A stretch of DNA of 34,313 nt from JBDKJS01 sp039806065 (GTDB lineage Bacteria > Bacteroidota > Bacteroidia > AKYH767-A > 2013-40CM-41-45), in contig JBDKJS010000080.1 in assembly GCA_039806065.1 (NCBI GenBank), positions 1 through 34,313 of the forward strand. The letters are read 5' to 3'. The notes under the pieces are model-generated. The model saw only the letters and a list, made by a program, of their open reading frames with translations. It was not told the origin of the DNA and searched no databases. The position numbers and the translations under genes were made by a program. Positions 25,056 through 33,889 of this stretch are shown here, in pieces. How positions within the stretch are numbered: position 1 is the stretch's first letter; every line of letters starts with the position of its first letter.

Positions 25056-27632
25056 TTATTCTTCTTTCTTTTTCTTAGTGTTGCTTGGTTTAGGTGATGG
25101 GGCAGAGGGTGTATTAGCCGCTCCTTTTACTAACTTAACATTTAGCTTAGTTCCCTCCTTATCAAGGCTTATTTCCAATGTATCACCCTCAGCTATTTCT
25201 CCCTTTACGATTTCTTCTGCTAATGGATCTTCTACATATTTTTGAATGGCTCGCTTCAATGGTCTTGCGCCATAATTTGCATCATAACCCTTATCGGCAA
25301 TAAATTCTTTTGCATCGTCTTCCATTTTAATCTTATAGCCTAGATCATCCACACGCTTATAAAATCCAGCTAATTCAATATCAATAATTTTATAAATATC
25401 TTCTTTTCCTAAGCTGTTAAACATGATTACATCGTCTATACGATTTAAAAACTCGGGAGAAAAGGCCTTCTTCAATGCCTTCTCAATTACACCTTTGGAG
25501 TTTTCATCTTGCTGGTCTTGTCTTACAGTGGTAGAAAATCCTACACCAGTTCCGAAGTCTTTTAATTGACGTGAACCAATGTTTGAAGTCATTATTAAAA
25601 TGGTGTTTTTGAAATCTACTTTTCTTCCTAGAGAATCTGTAAGTGTTCCTTCATCCAAAACTTGCAATAGCAGGTTGAAAATATCTGGATGTGCTTTTTC
25701 TATTTCATCAAGCAGTACTACTGAATATGGTTTTCTTCTAACACGTTCCGTCAACTGTCCGCCTTCTTCATACCCAACATAGCCTGGAGGCGCGCCAATT
25801 AATCGGCTAACTGCAAATTTTTCCATATATTCACTCATATCGATTCTAATGAGAGAGTCATCACTTTCAAATAAATATCTTGTAATCACTTTTGCCAATT
25901 CGGTTTTTCCTACCCCAGTAGGGCCAAGAAAAACAAAAGTACCAATAGGTTTATTTGGATCTTTGAGTCCAGCGCGATTACGTTGTATTGCCTTAACTAC
26001 TTTCGCTACTGCCTCATCCTGACCTATAACTTTACCTCTCAGCAAGGTGGCCATATTTACAAGACGAGCGCTTTCACTTTGCGCTATTCTCGTAACTGGT
26101 ATTCCAGTCATCATTCCCACCACTTCAGCTACATCTTGTTCGCTCACGGTGTATCGGTTATTTTTACTTTCTTCTTCCCAAGCCCGTTTGGCAGTATCTA
26201 GTTGTTCTAAGAGTTGTTTTTCAGTATCACGCAATCTAGCTGCCTCCTCATATTTTTGTGAACGCACCACTTTGTTTTTTTCTGTTTTTATATCGGCTAC
26301 CTTTTGTTCAAGATCCAAAATATTTTTAGGAACATGTATATTGGTTATATGTACACGACTACCAGCCTCATCAAGTGCATCGATGGCCTTATCTGGCAGA
26401 AATCTATCGGTCATGTACCTTGCAGTGAGTGTTACACAAGCTTTTATAGCCTCGGGCGTGAAGTTGACATTGTGATGCTCTTCATATTTTTCCTTTATAT
26501 TATTTAATATTTGGAGCGATTCTTCAATACTTGCTGGCTCTACCAATACACGTTGGAATCTCCGGTCAAGAGCGCCATCTTTTTCAATATACTGCCTGTA
26601 TTCATCAAGGGTAGTAGCACCTATGCACTGAATCTCTCCACGAGCCAATGCCGGTTTGAACATATTGCTTGCATCCAGTGAACCACTAGCACCACCTGCA
26701 CCAATAATAGTGTGTATTTCGTCAATGAATAGAATCACATCAGGAGATTTTTCCAACTCATTCATCACAGCTTTCATCCGCTCTTCAAATTGGCCCCTGT
26801 ATTTAGTGCCCGCCACAAGCGAAGCAAGGTCAAGTGTTACTATTCTTTTATTAAACAATACACGTGAAACTTTTCTCTGCACAATTCTCAATGCCAATCC
26901 TTCAGCTATTGCAGATTTACCCACTCCAGGTTCGCCAATTAAAATAGGGTTGTTTTTCTTTCTTCTAGAAAGAATTTGCGACACGCGCTCAATTTCTTTC
27001 TCACGGCCTACAATAGGATCTAAGCGACCATCTTCAGCAGCCTTGGTAAGGTCTCGACCAAAATTGTCCAACACTGGTGTTTTAGATTTACTATCACTAG
27101 GCTTCTTACCACTGCCCATCCCTCCAGTAGGACCTTCATCATCCTTTGCATAAGGATCGTCATCAGAAGAGTTTTGCGGAGCCTCTGATTTAAAATTATT
27201 TTTCATAAGATCTAATTCTTCTTTCACGGTATCGTATGTTACACTAAGTTGATTGAGTAATTGTGTGGCAATATTTTCTTCATCCTTTAAAATGGATAAT
27301 AACAAATGCTCTGTGCCAATCATATCACTTTTAAAAACTTTGGCTTCAAGGTAAGTAATCTTCAAAGCCTTTTCAGCTTGTTTGGTCAAGGGAATATTAT
27401 TCATGGAAGCAATAGTGGAAGAACTTCCTTTCACAGAGCTTTCTATGGAACGTCTAAGTTCACTTAAATCCAATTGAAGATTTTTTAAAATTTTAATGGC
27501 CATTCCTTCGCCTTCCCTAATCAGTCCTAACAATAAATGTTCGCAACCAATATATTCATGCCCTAACCTTATGGCCTCTTCGCGGCTAAAGGTTATTACA
27601 TCTTTTACTCTAGGTGAAAATTTTGCATGCAT
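25056..27632 (-). CDS. clpC: ATP-dependent Clp protease ATP-binding subunit ClpC
   Basis: HSP100/ClpC unfoldase, 858 residues, that feeds substrates into ClpP. Residues 1-145 are the double Clp-N domain (FSREEAIRLGHEYIGCEHLLL). AAA-1 has Walker A GEPGVGKS (233-240) and DEIH (304-307). A UVR segment lies about 443-478 (LEQKVADIKTEKNK ... EEAARLRDTEKQLL). AAA-2 has Walker A GPTGVGKT (570-577) and the D2-small domain with GARPLKRAIQKYVEDP. A KSEAPQNSSDDDP acid/serine linker joins the N-domain. The ATG at 27632 (MHAKFSPRV) fits the family; the 26 codons further upstream do not. It is divergent from gyrA with 279 bp between; no adaptor gene is adjacent. Confidence 0.96.
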   Translation of the reverse strand: MHAKFSPRVKDVITFSREEAIRLGHEYIGCEHLLLGLIREGEGMAIKILKNLQLDLSELRRSIESSVKGSSSTIASMNNIPLTKQAEKALKITYLEAKVFKSDMIGTEHLLLSILKDEENIATQLLNQLSVTYDTVKEELDLMKNNFKSEAPQNSSDDDPYAKDDEGPTGGMGSGKKPSDSKSKTPVLDNFGRDLTKAAEDGRLDPIVGREKEIERVSQILSRRKKNNPILIGEPGVGKSAIAEGLALRIVQRKVSRVLFNKRIVTLDLASLVAGTKYRGQFEERMKAVMNELEKSPDVILFIDEIHTIIGAGGASGSLDASNMFKPALARGEIQCIGATTLDEYRQYIEKDGALDRRFQRVLVEPASIEESLQILNNIKEKYEEHHNVNFTPEAIKACVTLTARYMTDRFLPDKAIDALDEAGSRVHITNIHVPKNILDLEQKVADIKTEKNKVVRSQKYEEAARLRDTEKQLLEQLDTAKRAWEEESKNNRYTVSEQDVAEVVGMMTGIPVTRIAQSESARLVNMATLLRGKVIGQDEAVAKVVKAIQRNRAGLKDPNKPIGTFVFLGPTGVGKTELAKVITRYLFESDDSLIRIDMSEYMEKFAVSRLIGAPPGYVGYEEGGQLTERVRRKPYSVVLLDEIEKAHPDIFNLLLQVLDEGTLTDSLGRKVDFKNTILIMTSNIGSRQLKDFGTGVGFSTTVRQDQQDENSKGVIEKALKKAFSPEFLNRIDDVIMFNSLGKEDIYKIIDIELAGFYKRVDDLGYKIKMEDDAKEFIADKGYDANYGARPLKRAIQKYVEDPLAEEIVKGEIAEGDTLEISLDKEGTKLNVKLVKGAANTPSAPSPKPSNTKKKKEE

Positions 27633-27911
27633 AAGTCTAGTCTTTATATTTTTAACGTAAGCAATCTTAATATGTTTAGGTAAAATTAAGTATTTTAATT
27701 GCCACTGCAATAAACGTTCAAAATGTTTATCGCACTTTATGAATTGGTCTTTTTTTCAACAAAAAAGTGTTACAATAATCCTGTGTAATCCCAGTTATTT
27801 TTCGTAAATTCACGCCTTCAAAAAAGGCAATTGTCGTTTAATTTTACTTTTTGACAATGACCGATTAACAAGAAACAATATTTTAATTAAAAGCAGCTTA
27901 CAATATATATT

Positions 27912-30446
27912 ATGGCAGATGAATCAAGGATAATTCCTATCAACATTGAAGAAGAAATGAAAACCGCCTACATTGATTATTCAATGTCGGTAATCGTATC
28001 GCGTGCATTACCTGATGTTCGCGATGGACTTAAGCCCGTTCACAGGCGTGTATTGTATGGAATGTTAGACTTAGGCCTGATGTCCAACAGGCCTTATAAA
28101 AAATCAGCCAGAATAGTTGGTGAAGTTTTAGGAAAGTACCATCCTCATGGCGATAGTTCGGTATATGATGCAATGGTGCGTATGGCACAAGATTGGAGCC
28201 TGCGGTATCCCTTGGTTGATGGACAGGGAAATTACGGAAGTATTGATGGAGATCCACCAGCGGCCATGCGATATACGGAAGCTAGACTGCGCAAAATGGC
28301 GGAAGAAATGCTTGCCGATATAGATAAAGATACGGTTAACTTCACCCTCAATTTTGATGACTCACTGGAAGAGCCTACCGTATTGCCAGCTAAGATCCCT
28401 AACTTGCTCATTAACGGTGCTAGTGGGATTGCAGTTGGTATGGCTACCAACATGCCCCCTCACAACCTTACAGAAGTAATTGATGGCACCTGTGCCTACA
28501 TCGATAACAAAGAAATTACTGTAGAAGAACTTTGCAAATTTGTAAAAGGTCCTGACTTTCCTACCGGTGGCATCATTTATGGCTATGCAGGGGTGAAAAA
28601 TGCACTTGAAACAGGTCGTGGTAGGGTAGTTCTAAGAGGGAAAGCAACCATTGAAGTTGCAGAAAATGGAAAGGAGAAAATTATCGTTACTGAAGTACCC
28701 TTTCAGGTCAATCCCGATGAAATGTTGGATAGGCAAGCTTCATTGGTAAATGAAGGCAAAATAGAAGGCATAACCGCCATGCGAAATGAAAGCAATAAAA
28801 AAGAGGGTGTTCGCATCGTTTATGAAATTAGAAAAGATGCGATGGCATCAGTAGTGCTTAATAATCTTTATAAATATTCTTCGCTACAATCGTCCTTTGG
28901 GGTCAATAACATTTGCCTGGTAGGTGGCAGACCTCAACTATTGAATATAAAAGAACTCATTAGCAATTTTGTGGCGCACCGCCATGAAGTAGTCATTAGA
29001 AGAACACAATTTGAACTGGCCGAAGCTGAAAAAAGGGCACACATATTAGAAGGATTACTGAAAGCACTCGACCATTTAGATGAAGTGATAGCACTAATAA
29101 GAGCAAGCCAAACCCCTGATGAAGCTCGCGAAGGTTTGATGCGCACATTCGACTTTTCTGAAATACAAGCGAAAGCTATTTTAGAAATGCGCTTACAAAG
29201 GTTGACCGGACTTGAGCGTGATAAACTACGAGACGAATACCAAGAGTTGATGCAAAAAATTGCATACTATAAAGAGATTTTAGCAAACGAATCGCTTAGA
29301 ATGCAAATAATAAAAGATGAACTCATTGAAATTAAGCAAAAGTTTGGTGATAATAGAAGAACAGAAATAGTTTTTGCTGCTGATGACATAAGCATGGAGG
29401 ATATGATTGCTGATGAAGATGTAATCATAACCATATCACATTTAGGGTATATCAAGCGCACGCTATTGAGTGAATATCGCACCCAAGGTAGAGGCGGACG
29501 TGGAGCTAAGGGCAGCACCACTCGTGAAGAAGATTTTGTGGAGCATATTTATGCTGCTAGCAATCACAATACTATTTTGTTCTTTACAGAAAAAGGTAGG
29601 TGCCATTGGTTAAAAGTATATGAAATACCAGAAGGTACTAAAACCAGCAAAGGTAGAGCCATACAAAACCTCCTTACACTTGATGGTAGTGACAAAGTAA
29701 GGGCTTTCATTAAAGTAGGTAACTTAGAGGACGAACAATACATCAATAACAATTTTATCATAATGGCCACCAGAAATGGTACAATTAAAAAAACAGCCCT
29801 TGAAGCATACTCAAGGCCAAGGGCAAATGGAATCAATGCCATTAATATTGAAGAGGGCGATCAGTTGCTGGAAGCGCGTCTTACCAATGGTGCCAATGAA
29901 ATAATGCTAGCAACCCTCCACGGAAAAGTAGTACGATTTAATGAATCTACGGTGAGAGCAGTTGGAAGAAATTCTATTGGGGTAAAAGGAGTTACTATTG
30001 ATGAAGCCGGAGACCGACTCATTGGTATGGTTTGTGTAGAAGACGCTAAAGCAGAATCAGTACTGGTGGTTTCTGAAAAAGGCTATGGTAAACGATCAGA
30101 AATTGACGAGTATCGAATAACCAATAGAGGTGGCAAAGGGGTAAAAACCATCAATATAACTGATAAAACAGGTAATCTTATAGCCATTAAAACAGTAATG
30201 GATAATGATGATCTAATGATCATAAACAAAAGCGGAATAACCATTAGAATGAATGTAGACGAGCTTAGAATAATGGGAAGAGCAACACAGGGTGTAAGAC
30301 TTATAAAGCTAGACGAAGGTGATGAAATAGCTTCAGTTGCAAAGATAGAAGTGGATGAAAGTGAATCGGTTAAAGACATTGACGACAGTTCTGCTTCAGG
30401 TGAAAATACCAACCCTGGCACTCCAGAATCTGGTCCATCAGCGTAA
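27912..30446 (+). CDS. gyrA: DNA gyrase subunit A
   Basis: GyrA, 844 residues, the DNA-cleaving subunit of type IIA topoisomerase. The catalytic Tyr121 lies in AMRYTEARL. The quinolone-determining region reads HPHGDSSVYDAMVRM with Ser82 and Asp86 (E. coli Ser83/Asp87), so no classical resistance substitution is seen. The C-terminal pinwheel has the GyrA-box QGRGGRGAKG (about residue 525 onward), which distinguishes it from ParC. The tail is acidic (VDESESVKDIDDS). Its start MADESRIIPINIEEEM is a standard N-terminus. It is divergent from clpC; the intergenic region shows short inverted repeats (GCCTT-N5-AAGGC and TTGTC/GACAA). A TPR gene follows 41 bp downstream and is probably co-transcribed. 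Confidence 0.97.
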   Translation: MADESRIIPINIEEEMKTAYIDYSMSVIVSRALPDVRDGLKPVHRRVLYGMLDLGLMSNRPYKKSARIVGEVLGKYHPHGDSSVYDAMVRMAQDWSLRYPLVDGQGNYGSIDGDPPAAMRYTEARLRKMAEEMLADIDKDTVNFTLNFDDSLEEPTVLPAKIPNLLINGASGIAVGMATNMPPHNLTEVIDGTCAYIDNKEITVEELCKFVKGPDFPTGGIIYGYAGVKNALETGRGRVVLRGKATIEVAENGKEKIIVTEVPFQVNPDEMLDRQASLVNEGKIEGITAMRNESNKKEGVRIVYEIRKDAMASVVLNNLYKYSSLQSSFGVNNICLVGGRPQLLNIKELISNFVAHRHEVVIRRTQFELAEAEKRAHILEGLLKALDHLDEVIALIRASQTPDEAREGLMRTFDFSEIQAKAILEMRLQRLTGLERDKLRDEYQELMQKIAYYKEILANESLRMQIIKDELIEIKQKFGDNRRTEIVFAADDISMEDMIADEDVIITISHLGYIKRTLLSEYRTQGRGGRGAKGSTTREEDFVEHIYAASNHNTILFFTEKGRCHWLKVYEIPEGTKTSKGRAIQNLLTLDGSDKVRAFIKVGNLEDEQYINNNFIIMATRNGTIKKTALEAYSRPRANGINAINIEEGDQLLEARLTNGANEIMLATLHGKVVRFNESTVRAVGRNSIGVKGVTIDEAGDRLIGMVCVEDAKAESVLVVSEKGYGKRSEIDEYRITNRGGKGVKTINITDKTGNLIAIKTVMDNDDLMIINKSGITIRMNVDELRIMGRATQGVRLIKLDEGDEIASVAKIEVDESESVKDIDDSSASGENTNPGTPESGPSA

Positions 30447-30487
30447 CAATAATCAGCATTATGTTAAATAGAATAAAATTCAAATCA

Positions 30488-31708
30488 ATGAAAAAATTAA
30501 TTATCACTGCAGGCCTTAGTTTAGTTACCATACTAAGTGTTGCACAAAAAACCAAGGTACAAGATGCCTCCAATGCCTTCAGACAGGAAAGATGGGAAGA
30601 AGCAAAAAATGCGATTGACGAAGCTGCTCAAAATGAAACAAGCAAAGGCATGCACAAAATGTGGTACCTGCGTGGAAAAATCTACCAAACCATTTGTGAG
30701 CAGAACTCCGTAAAGCACCTGTGTGATGCCAACAGCATGACAACAGCTGTAGAGTCCTTTAAACGTGCCTTAGAAATTGACCCGAAGGGAGAATTTGCTG
30801 ACGAGATAAAAAGTTATTGGATGGCAAACATCCCAATTAAATTTTTTGAAAGAGGCTTTGCAGAGTTTCAGGCCAAAAATTATGATTTGGCCCTAGCACA
30901 ATGGGAACAGGCACTAAAATATGCACCAGACGATACAGGACAAATAGCCCAGGCAGTAATTGCAAATAGTGCACTTGCTGCAGAAAAAAAAGGAGACCAA
31001 GCAAAAGCAAGAAGTTTCTATCAGCTGATGATCAAAAATAAAATTGCTGATGATAATACCTTTTTAGCATTGGCCAATAGCTTCTCGCGCGAGGGCAAAT
31101 ACAATGAAGCACTAGAGGCAGTGGTAAGCGGCCGAAAGATTTTTCCTGATAGTTTACAGCTCATGTTGACACACATCAATGTATTGTTCGGATTAAATAA
31201 AAACGATGAAGCGAATCAAATTTTAAAAGCGGCCATTGAAAAAGACCCAAGCAATGCCAATCTTTATGCTGCCTTGGGAAGCACCTATGATGGAATGGCC
31301 AACCCTAGAGATAATGACGGTAAACCTCTAGAAAAACCTAAGAATTATGATGATCTTGTTTCCAAAGCTGCTGAAGCTTACAAGAAAGGAATCAGCATCG
31401 ATCCAAACAATGTGGACATGAATTATAATTTAGGCGTATTATATTTCAATGATGCAGCCGAAATATCTAATGCTGCCAATAAGCTTACCGACAACAAGGC
31501 TTATGAAAAGGAAAAGGCAAGATTCGAAAGCAAGTTTAAAGAAGCTTTGCCATATTTAGAGGCGGCCAAATCATTGAATCCACAAAAGACAGAGTCGGAT
31601 ATGAGCTATTATAGAAACACTTTGCAATCACTTAAAAGTATTTACGCCAAACTACAACTAACCGAAAAATACAATGCAGTGAAGGCGGAGTTAGAATCCA
31701 AAAAATAA
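30488..31708 (+). CDS. Secreted tetratricopeptide-repeat protein
   Basis: A 406-residue exported TPR protein. Signal peptide about residues 1-20 (MKKLIITAGLSLVTILSVAQ). Several canonical 34-residue helical pairs can be seen: FRQERWEEAKNAIDEAAQNE, AVESFKRALEIDPKGEFADE, ALAQWEQALKYAPDD, ANSFSREGKYNEALEAVVSG and AYKKGISIDPNNVDMNYNLG. It probably acts as a periplasmic protein-interaction scaffold; the partner is unknown. Start: the ATG at 30488 gives the signal peptide directly, so the ATG at 30461 is unlikely. Its position after gyrA recurs in Bacteroidota. A terminator follows. Confidence 0.88.
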   Translation: MKKLIITAGLSLVTILSVAQKTKVQDASNAFRQERWEEAKNAIDEAAQNETSKGMHKMWYLRGKIYQTICEQNSVKHLCDANSMTTAVESFKRALEIDPKGEFADEIKSYWMANIPIKFFERGFAEFQAKNYDLALAQWEQALKYAPDDTGQIAQAVIANSALAAEKKGDQAKARSFYQLMIKNKIADDNTFLALANSFSREGKYNEALEAVVSGRKIFPDSLQLMLTHINVLFGLNKNDEANQILKAAIEKDPSNANLYAALGSTYDGMANPRDNDGKPLEKPKNYDDLVSKAAEAYKKGISIDPNNVDMNYNLGVLYFNDAAEISNAANKLTDNKAYEKEKARFESKFKEALPYLEAAKSLNPQKTESDMSYYRNTLQSLKSIYAKLQLTEKYNAVKAELESKK

Positions 31709-31733
31709 TTGAACACCATATAAAATCTTAAAG

Positions 31734-31764
31734 AGAGCGTATGTAAAATGCGCTCTTTTTTTTT
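31734..31764 (+). terminator. Rho-independent terminator after the TPR gene
   Basis: Stem AGAGCG / CGCTCT with an 11-nt loop and eight or more T, 26 bp after the stop codon. The stretch to 31867 shows nothing else. Confidence 0.85.
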
Positions 31765-31883
31765 AAAGGGGATTGGGATATCTAATAACAGGATTAGAAA
31801 TACCTTTCGGTGGGGCTTGGCGAGATCTATACTACTTAACATAATATAAATTATGAGATAGTAGGGTTTGAATTTATTGCATT

Positions 31884-31915
31884 TTGCGGGTTTAATCGTG
31901 CAAATTGTATCTACA
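31884..31915 (+). promoter_or_regulatory. Possible promoter for the 191-aa ORF
   Basis: TTG at 31884-31886 and a -7-like TATCTACA at 31908-31915 are separated by 21 bp, close to the Bacteroidota sigma-A arrangement; the second element only partly fits TAnnTTTG. The start codon is 24 bp downstream. Confidence 0.35.
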
Positions 31916-31939
31916 CTTTTTTTAAAAAATTCAAACGTT

Positions 31940-32515
31940 ATGAAAAAAGTCAAATTAATCCACTATACCACTGAGGGTAAAAATTATGTAGTCAGACTAG
32001 GCAATGGAAATAAAGTATCATTTCACAGAAAGCGCGATGCTGAAAAATACCTTCAGGAAGCATCTAGGTTTATTACCAGCCGGCTTCACAGTCTAAATGT
32101 GATCTATGCTGAAGTATTTAGATACCACCGCCTCTATTGGTTCTATTTAGACCATAATAAGCTTACTAACTATGCCTACAAGTACAAAACAATTGACCGG
32201 AATTGTAACAACCGGATCATTGCTATTGGCAATTGTATTACTATTATGGTGCAACGCTGTACTTTCCCAAATGGCAATCACTTTGTTTTTAGTCACCTCC
32301 GGAATATTTGTGATTTTCTAAAACAAATAATTGATGATTTAAGGATGGTCGCTGAAACTAAATCAATAACAGGTGACCTTCACCAACTTTATGCTTTATC
32401 TAGGTATATAGTTACTTTGGAAAAAGAAATTTTTACACTGGATGCAAATATTCCAAATGATCATTATGATTCATTTGAAGCAATTGAACGAAACCGAAAT
32501 ATCAAGATCGTATAA
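31940..32515 (+). CDS. 191-aa hypothetical protein
   Basis: Not recognised. The N-terminus is lysine/arginine-rich with a beta-hairpin look (KKVKLIHYTTEGKNYVVRLG, then NKVSFHRKRDAEKYL), reminiscent of the small AP2/Arm-like DNA-binding lobes of phage integrases, but no catalytic integrase part follows. The C-terminal half is helical (FLKQIIDDLRMVAETKSI). The ATG at 31940 is preferred; 24 codons upstream are hydrophobic and overlap the putative promoter. It meets the convergent 32516-32953 gene stop to stop with no gap. Orphan gene in an accessory region. Confidence 0.6.
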   Translation: MKKVKLIHYTTEGKNYVVRLGNGNKVSFHRKRDAEKYLQEASRFITSRLHSLNVIYAEVFRYHRLYWFYLDHNKLTNYAYKYKTIDRNCNNRIIAIGNCITIMVQRCTFPNGNHFVFSHLRNICDFLKQIIDDLRMVAETKSITGDLHQLYALSRYIVTLEKEIFTLDANIPNDHYDSFEAIERNRNIKIV

Positions 32516-32953
32516 TTAAACGTTCCAACATTGGTCGTTTTGAATATTGGCCGGTTCCTTACCGCCTGCACCTAAATAAGACATTATCCTAGTACCAAAC
32601 CCACAAGGAATAATTTCACGCCTCCAACTATCGAGATAAAAATCACTGCCATTTACCAGCTTATATCGATACTTATTATAATAAATCCCATCTAAATTTT
32701 TTTCTTCATTAGTTGAAAATCCACAACCAACTTCAGCCTTATAGAAAATAATTCCTTTGTGACTTTCTTTATCCGAATTAGAAATAAAATGAAGTTTTGC
32801 GCTTTTATTCAATAAGATAGCCAATGGGAATATTCCAATTAATAAAAACACACTTGCAGCCCTAAATTGGTTATTTCCAATTGTATAAAAGAATAAAATT
32901 AACATAATTAGTAGCCATACAAAGCAATAAGAATATCTATCTTTTAGTATCAT
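32516..32953 (-). CDS. Small membrane protein of unknown function
   Basis: About 145 residues from the ATG at 32953 (a GTG two codons upstream at 32959 is also possible). Two N-terminal transmembrane helices (residues about 8-26 and 31-48: SYCFVWLLIMLILFFYTIG and AASVFLLIGIFPLAILL), then a soluble polar domain with NGSDFYLDSWRREIIPCGFG and three cysteines. No family recognised. It adjoins the previous ORF with no gap. No operon partner on the same strand is evident except the degraded fragment upstream. Confidence 0.6.
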   Translation of the reverse strand: MILKDRYSYCFVWLLIMLILFFYTIGNNQFRAASVFLLIGIFPLAILLNKSAKLHFISNSDKESHKGIIFYKAEVGCGFSTNEEKNLDGIYYNKYRYKLVNGSDFYLDSWRREIIPCGFGTRIMSYLGAGGKEPANIQNDQCWNV

Positions 32954-32983
32954 GCCCACTAAACGTTACAAGATTAGTTTTAT

Positions 32984-33175
32984 TTAGGGCACATAAATTG
33001 CCATTCTGTTATAATCAAAATAGCAAAATCCACGTAACCGAATCCGGCTCTTCATGCTGTAGTTATCTGCCAGGTATTGTGATCTCCAGGTGGCTTCGGT
33101 ATTTGCAATACCATTCAGTTGATGGTATGGGCAATAAACGGATGGGGATAGGCTTATTTGGCATTGGCTAGGATT
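32984..33175 (-). pseudogene. Open fragment directly behind the stop of the HicB-like gene
   Basis: The reading frame of the HicB-like ORF continues past its TAG (33176-33178) for 63 codons to a TAA, with a protein-like sequence (TEATWRSQYLADNYSMKSRI, then RLRGFCYFDYNRMAIYVP). Its base composition is GC-richer than its surroundings. It lacks an own start codon in the first part. It may be the tail of a longer ancestral protein cut by a stop, or an unrelated remnant. The family is not recognised. It also contains a GGTATTG/CAATACC inverted repeat (33073-33112). Confidence 0.35.
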
Positions 33176-33529
33176 CTAAATAAGCACGCTCAAATTAGCT
33201 TGTGTTGATGTTGGATTAATTGCACGATTACCATATAGGTTAGCCGGTACTTGATACCGTCTTGGCCCTGCATAGCGAATTTTTTTGGGCTCATTAGATA
33301 ACCAACCCTGCTGCAATAGCACTTCATGGAGTACGTTTTTTTCCATCCAATCTTTTAAATGAAGTGGTATAGCTTCAGAAGCTGCTGTTTTAGCATCAGC
33401 TATTGAATCAGCATAAGTGGTAACATCTAATGCTGGTACCAATACATTGAAAATATTGTGATCATCTTTAAAACTCACAATGCTTAATTGTGTTTCTATT
33501 TTTTGACCTATTATTTTAATGAATTCCAT
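33176..33529 (-). CDS. HicB-like antitoxin-family protein, orphan
   Basis: A 117-residue protein. About residues 14-70 resemble a HicB-type fold: an N-terminal strand pair (LSIVSFKDDHNIFNVLVPAL), then TTYADSIADAKTAASEAIPLHLKD, the usual position of the G-x-T/EA helix. The C-terminal 45 residues (LLQQGWLSNEPKKIRYAGPR) are basic and of unknown origin. HicB normally pairs with a HicA RNase encoded next to it; no HicA-like ORF (G-S-H motif) was found within about 100 bp either side. A palindrome lies upstream, compatible with autoregulation. A -7-like TATACTTG (plus-strand 33538-33545) sits 8 bp before the start. The similarity is modest. Confidence 0.5.
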   Translation of the reverse strand: MEFIKIIGQKIETQLSIVSFKDDHNIFNVLVPALDVTTYADSIADAKTAASEAIPLHLKDWMEKNVLHEVLLQQGWLSNEPKKIRYAGPRRYQVPANLYGNRAINPTSTQANLSVLI

Positions 33530-33576
33530 AATTGCTACAAGTATAATATCTGTAACCGGTTCTATGAAACAAATGT

Positions 33577-33591
33577 TGTGATTTTATCACA
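33577..33591. promoter_or_regulatory. Palindrome TGTGAT-TTT-ATCACA upstream of the HicB-like gene
   Basis: A perfect 6-bp inverted repeat lies 48 bp before the HicB-like start. It resembles an operator. It differs from the Crp spacing (TGTGA-N6-TCACA) by one base, so it is better read as a generic dimer site. Confidence 0.4.
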
Positions 33592-33646
33592 GTCCTTGGT
33601 TAATTAACTGAATCAAATAGTAACCTTTAGCATGCTACCCTCTAAA

Positions 33647-33889
33647 TTATTCGTCATTTTTCCAATCATAAAGATCACTAGCGGATAAATCCATTTCAGA
33701 ATCGCCCCATGATAAGTGGCCATGAGTAATTTTAACCTTAGAAAACAATTTTAAATCACGAAATTTAACAGTCATTGGATTTATTGCTGTTTTTAAGAAG
33801 TTAGCTAGATCGACTTTTTTTTTTGTTTGATCAGAAAAAGTTACAATCAACTGATATTTTTTAACATGCTTTACAGAGACGATTTTCAT
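33647..33889 (-). CDS. DUF2442 domain protein
   Basis: An 80-residue protein with the DUF2442 layout: IVSVKHVKKYQLIVTFSDQT, then KKVDLANFL, KFRDLKLFSKVKI, and SWGDSEMDLSASDLYDW. DUF2442 proteins are small, often encoded next to a DUF4160 gene, and the pair looks like a toxin-antitoxin-type module although the function is not established. Here the ATG overlaps the stop of the DUF4160 remnant upstream by 4 bp, keeping the usual coupled order. Complete and without stops. Confidence 0.82.
   Translation of the reverse strand: MKIVSVKHVKKYQLIVTFSDQTKKKVDLANFLKTAINPMTVKFRDLKLFSKVKITHGHLSWGDSEMDLSASDLYDWKNDE

Noticed and set aside
25579..27153. Plus-strand ORFs up to 165 codons inside clpC
   Set aside because: Antisense shadows; low-complexity Ser/Leu-rich composition mirrors the coding strand.
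28030..30573. Minus-strand ORFs inside gyrA, including one of 112 codons
   Set aside because: Antisense shadows of a fully intact gyrase gene.
32960..33175. Plus-strand open frame opposite the HicB tail fragment
   Set aside because: It has no ATG, a Cys/Gly-rich unlikely composition, and the minus-strand reading continues a real gene frame.
33577..33591. Crp/Fnr binding site
   Set aside because: The half-sites look Crp-like but the spacer is one base short of TGTGA-N6-TCACA; kept only as a generic dyad.
33090..33646. A hicA toxin gene next to the HicB-like ORF
   Set aside because: Both strands checked by eye around the gene; no short ORF with the HicA GSH motif was found.
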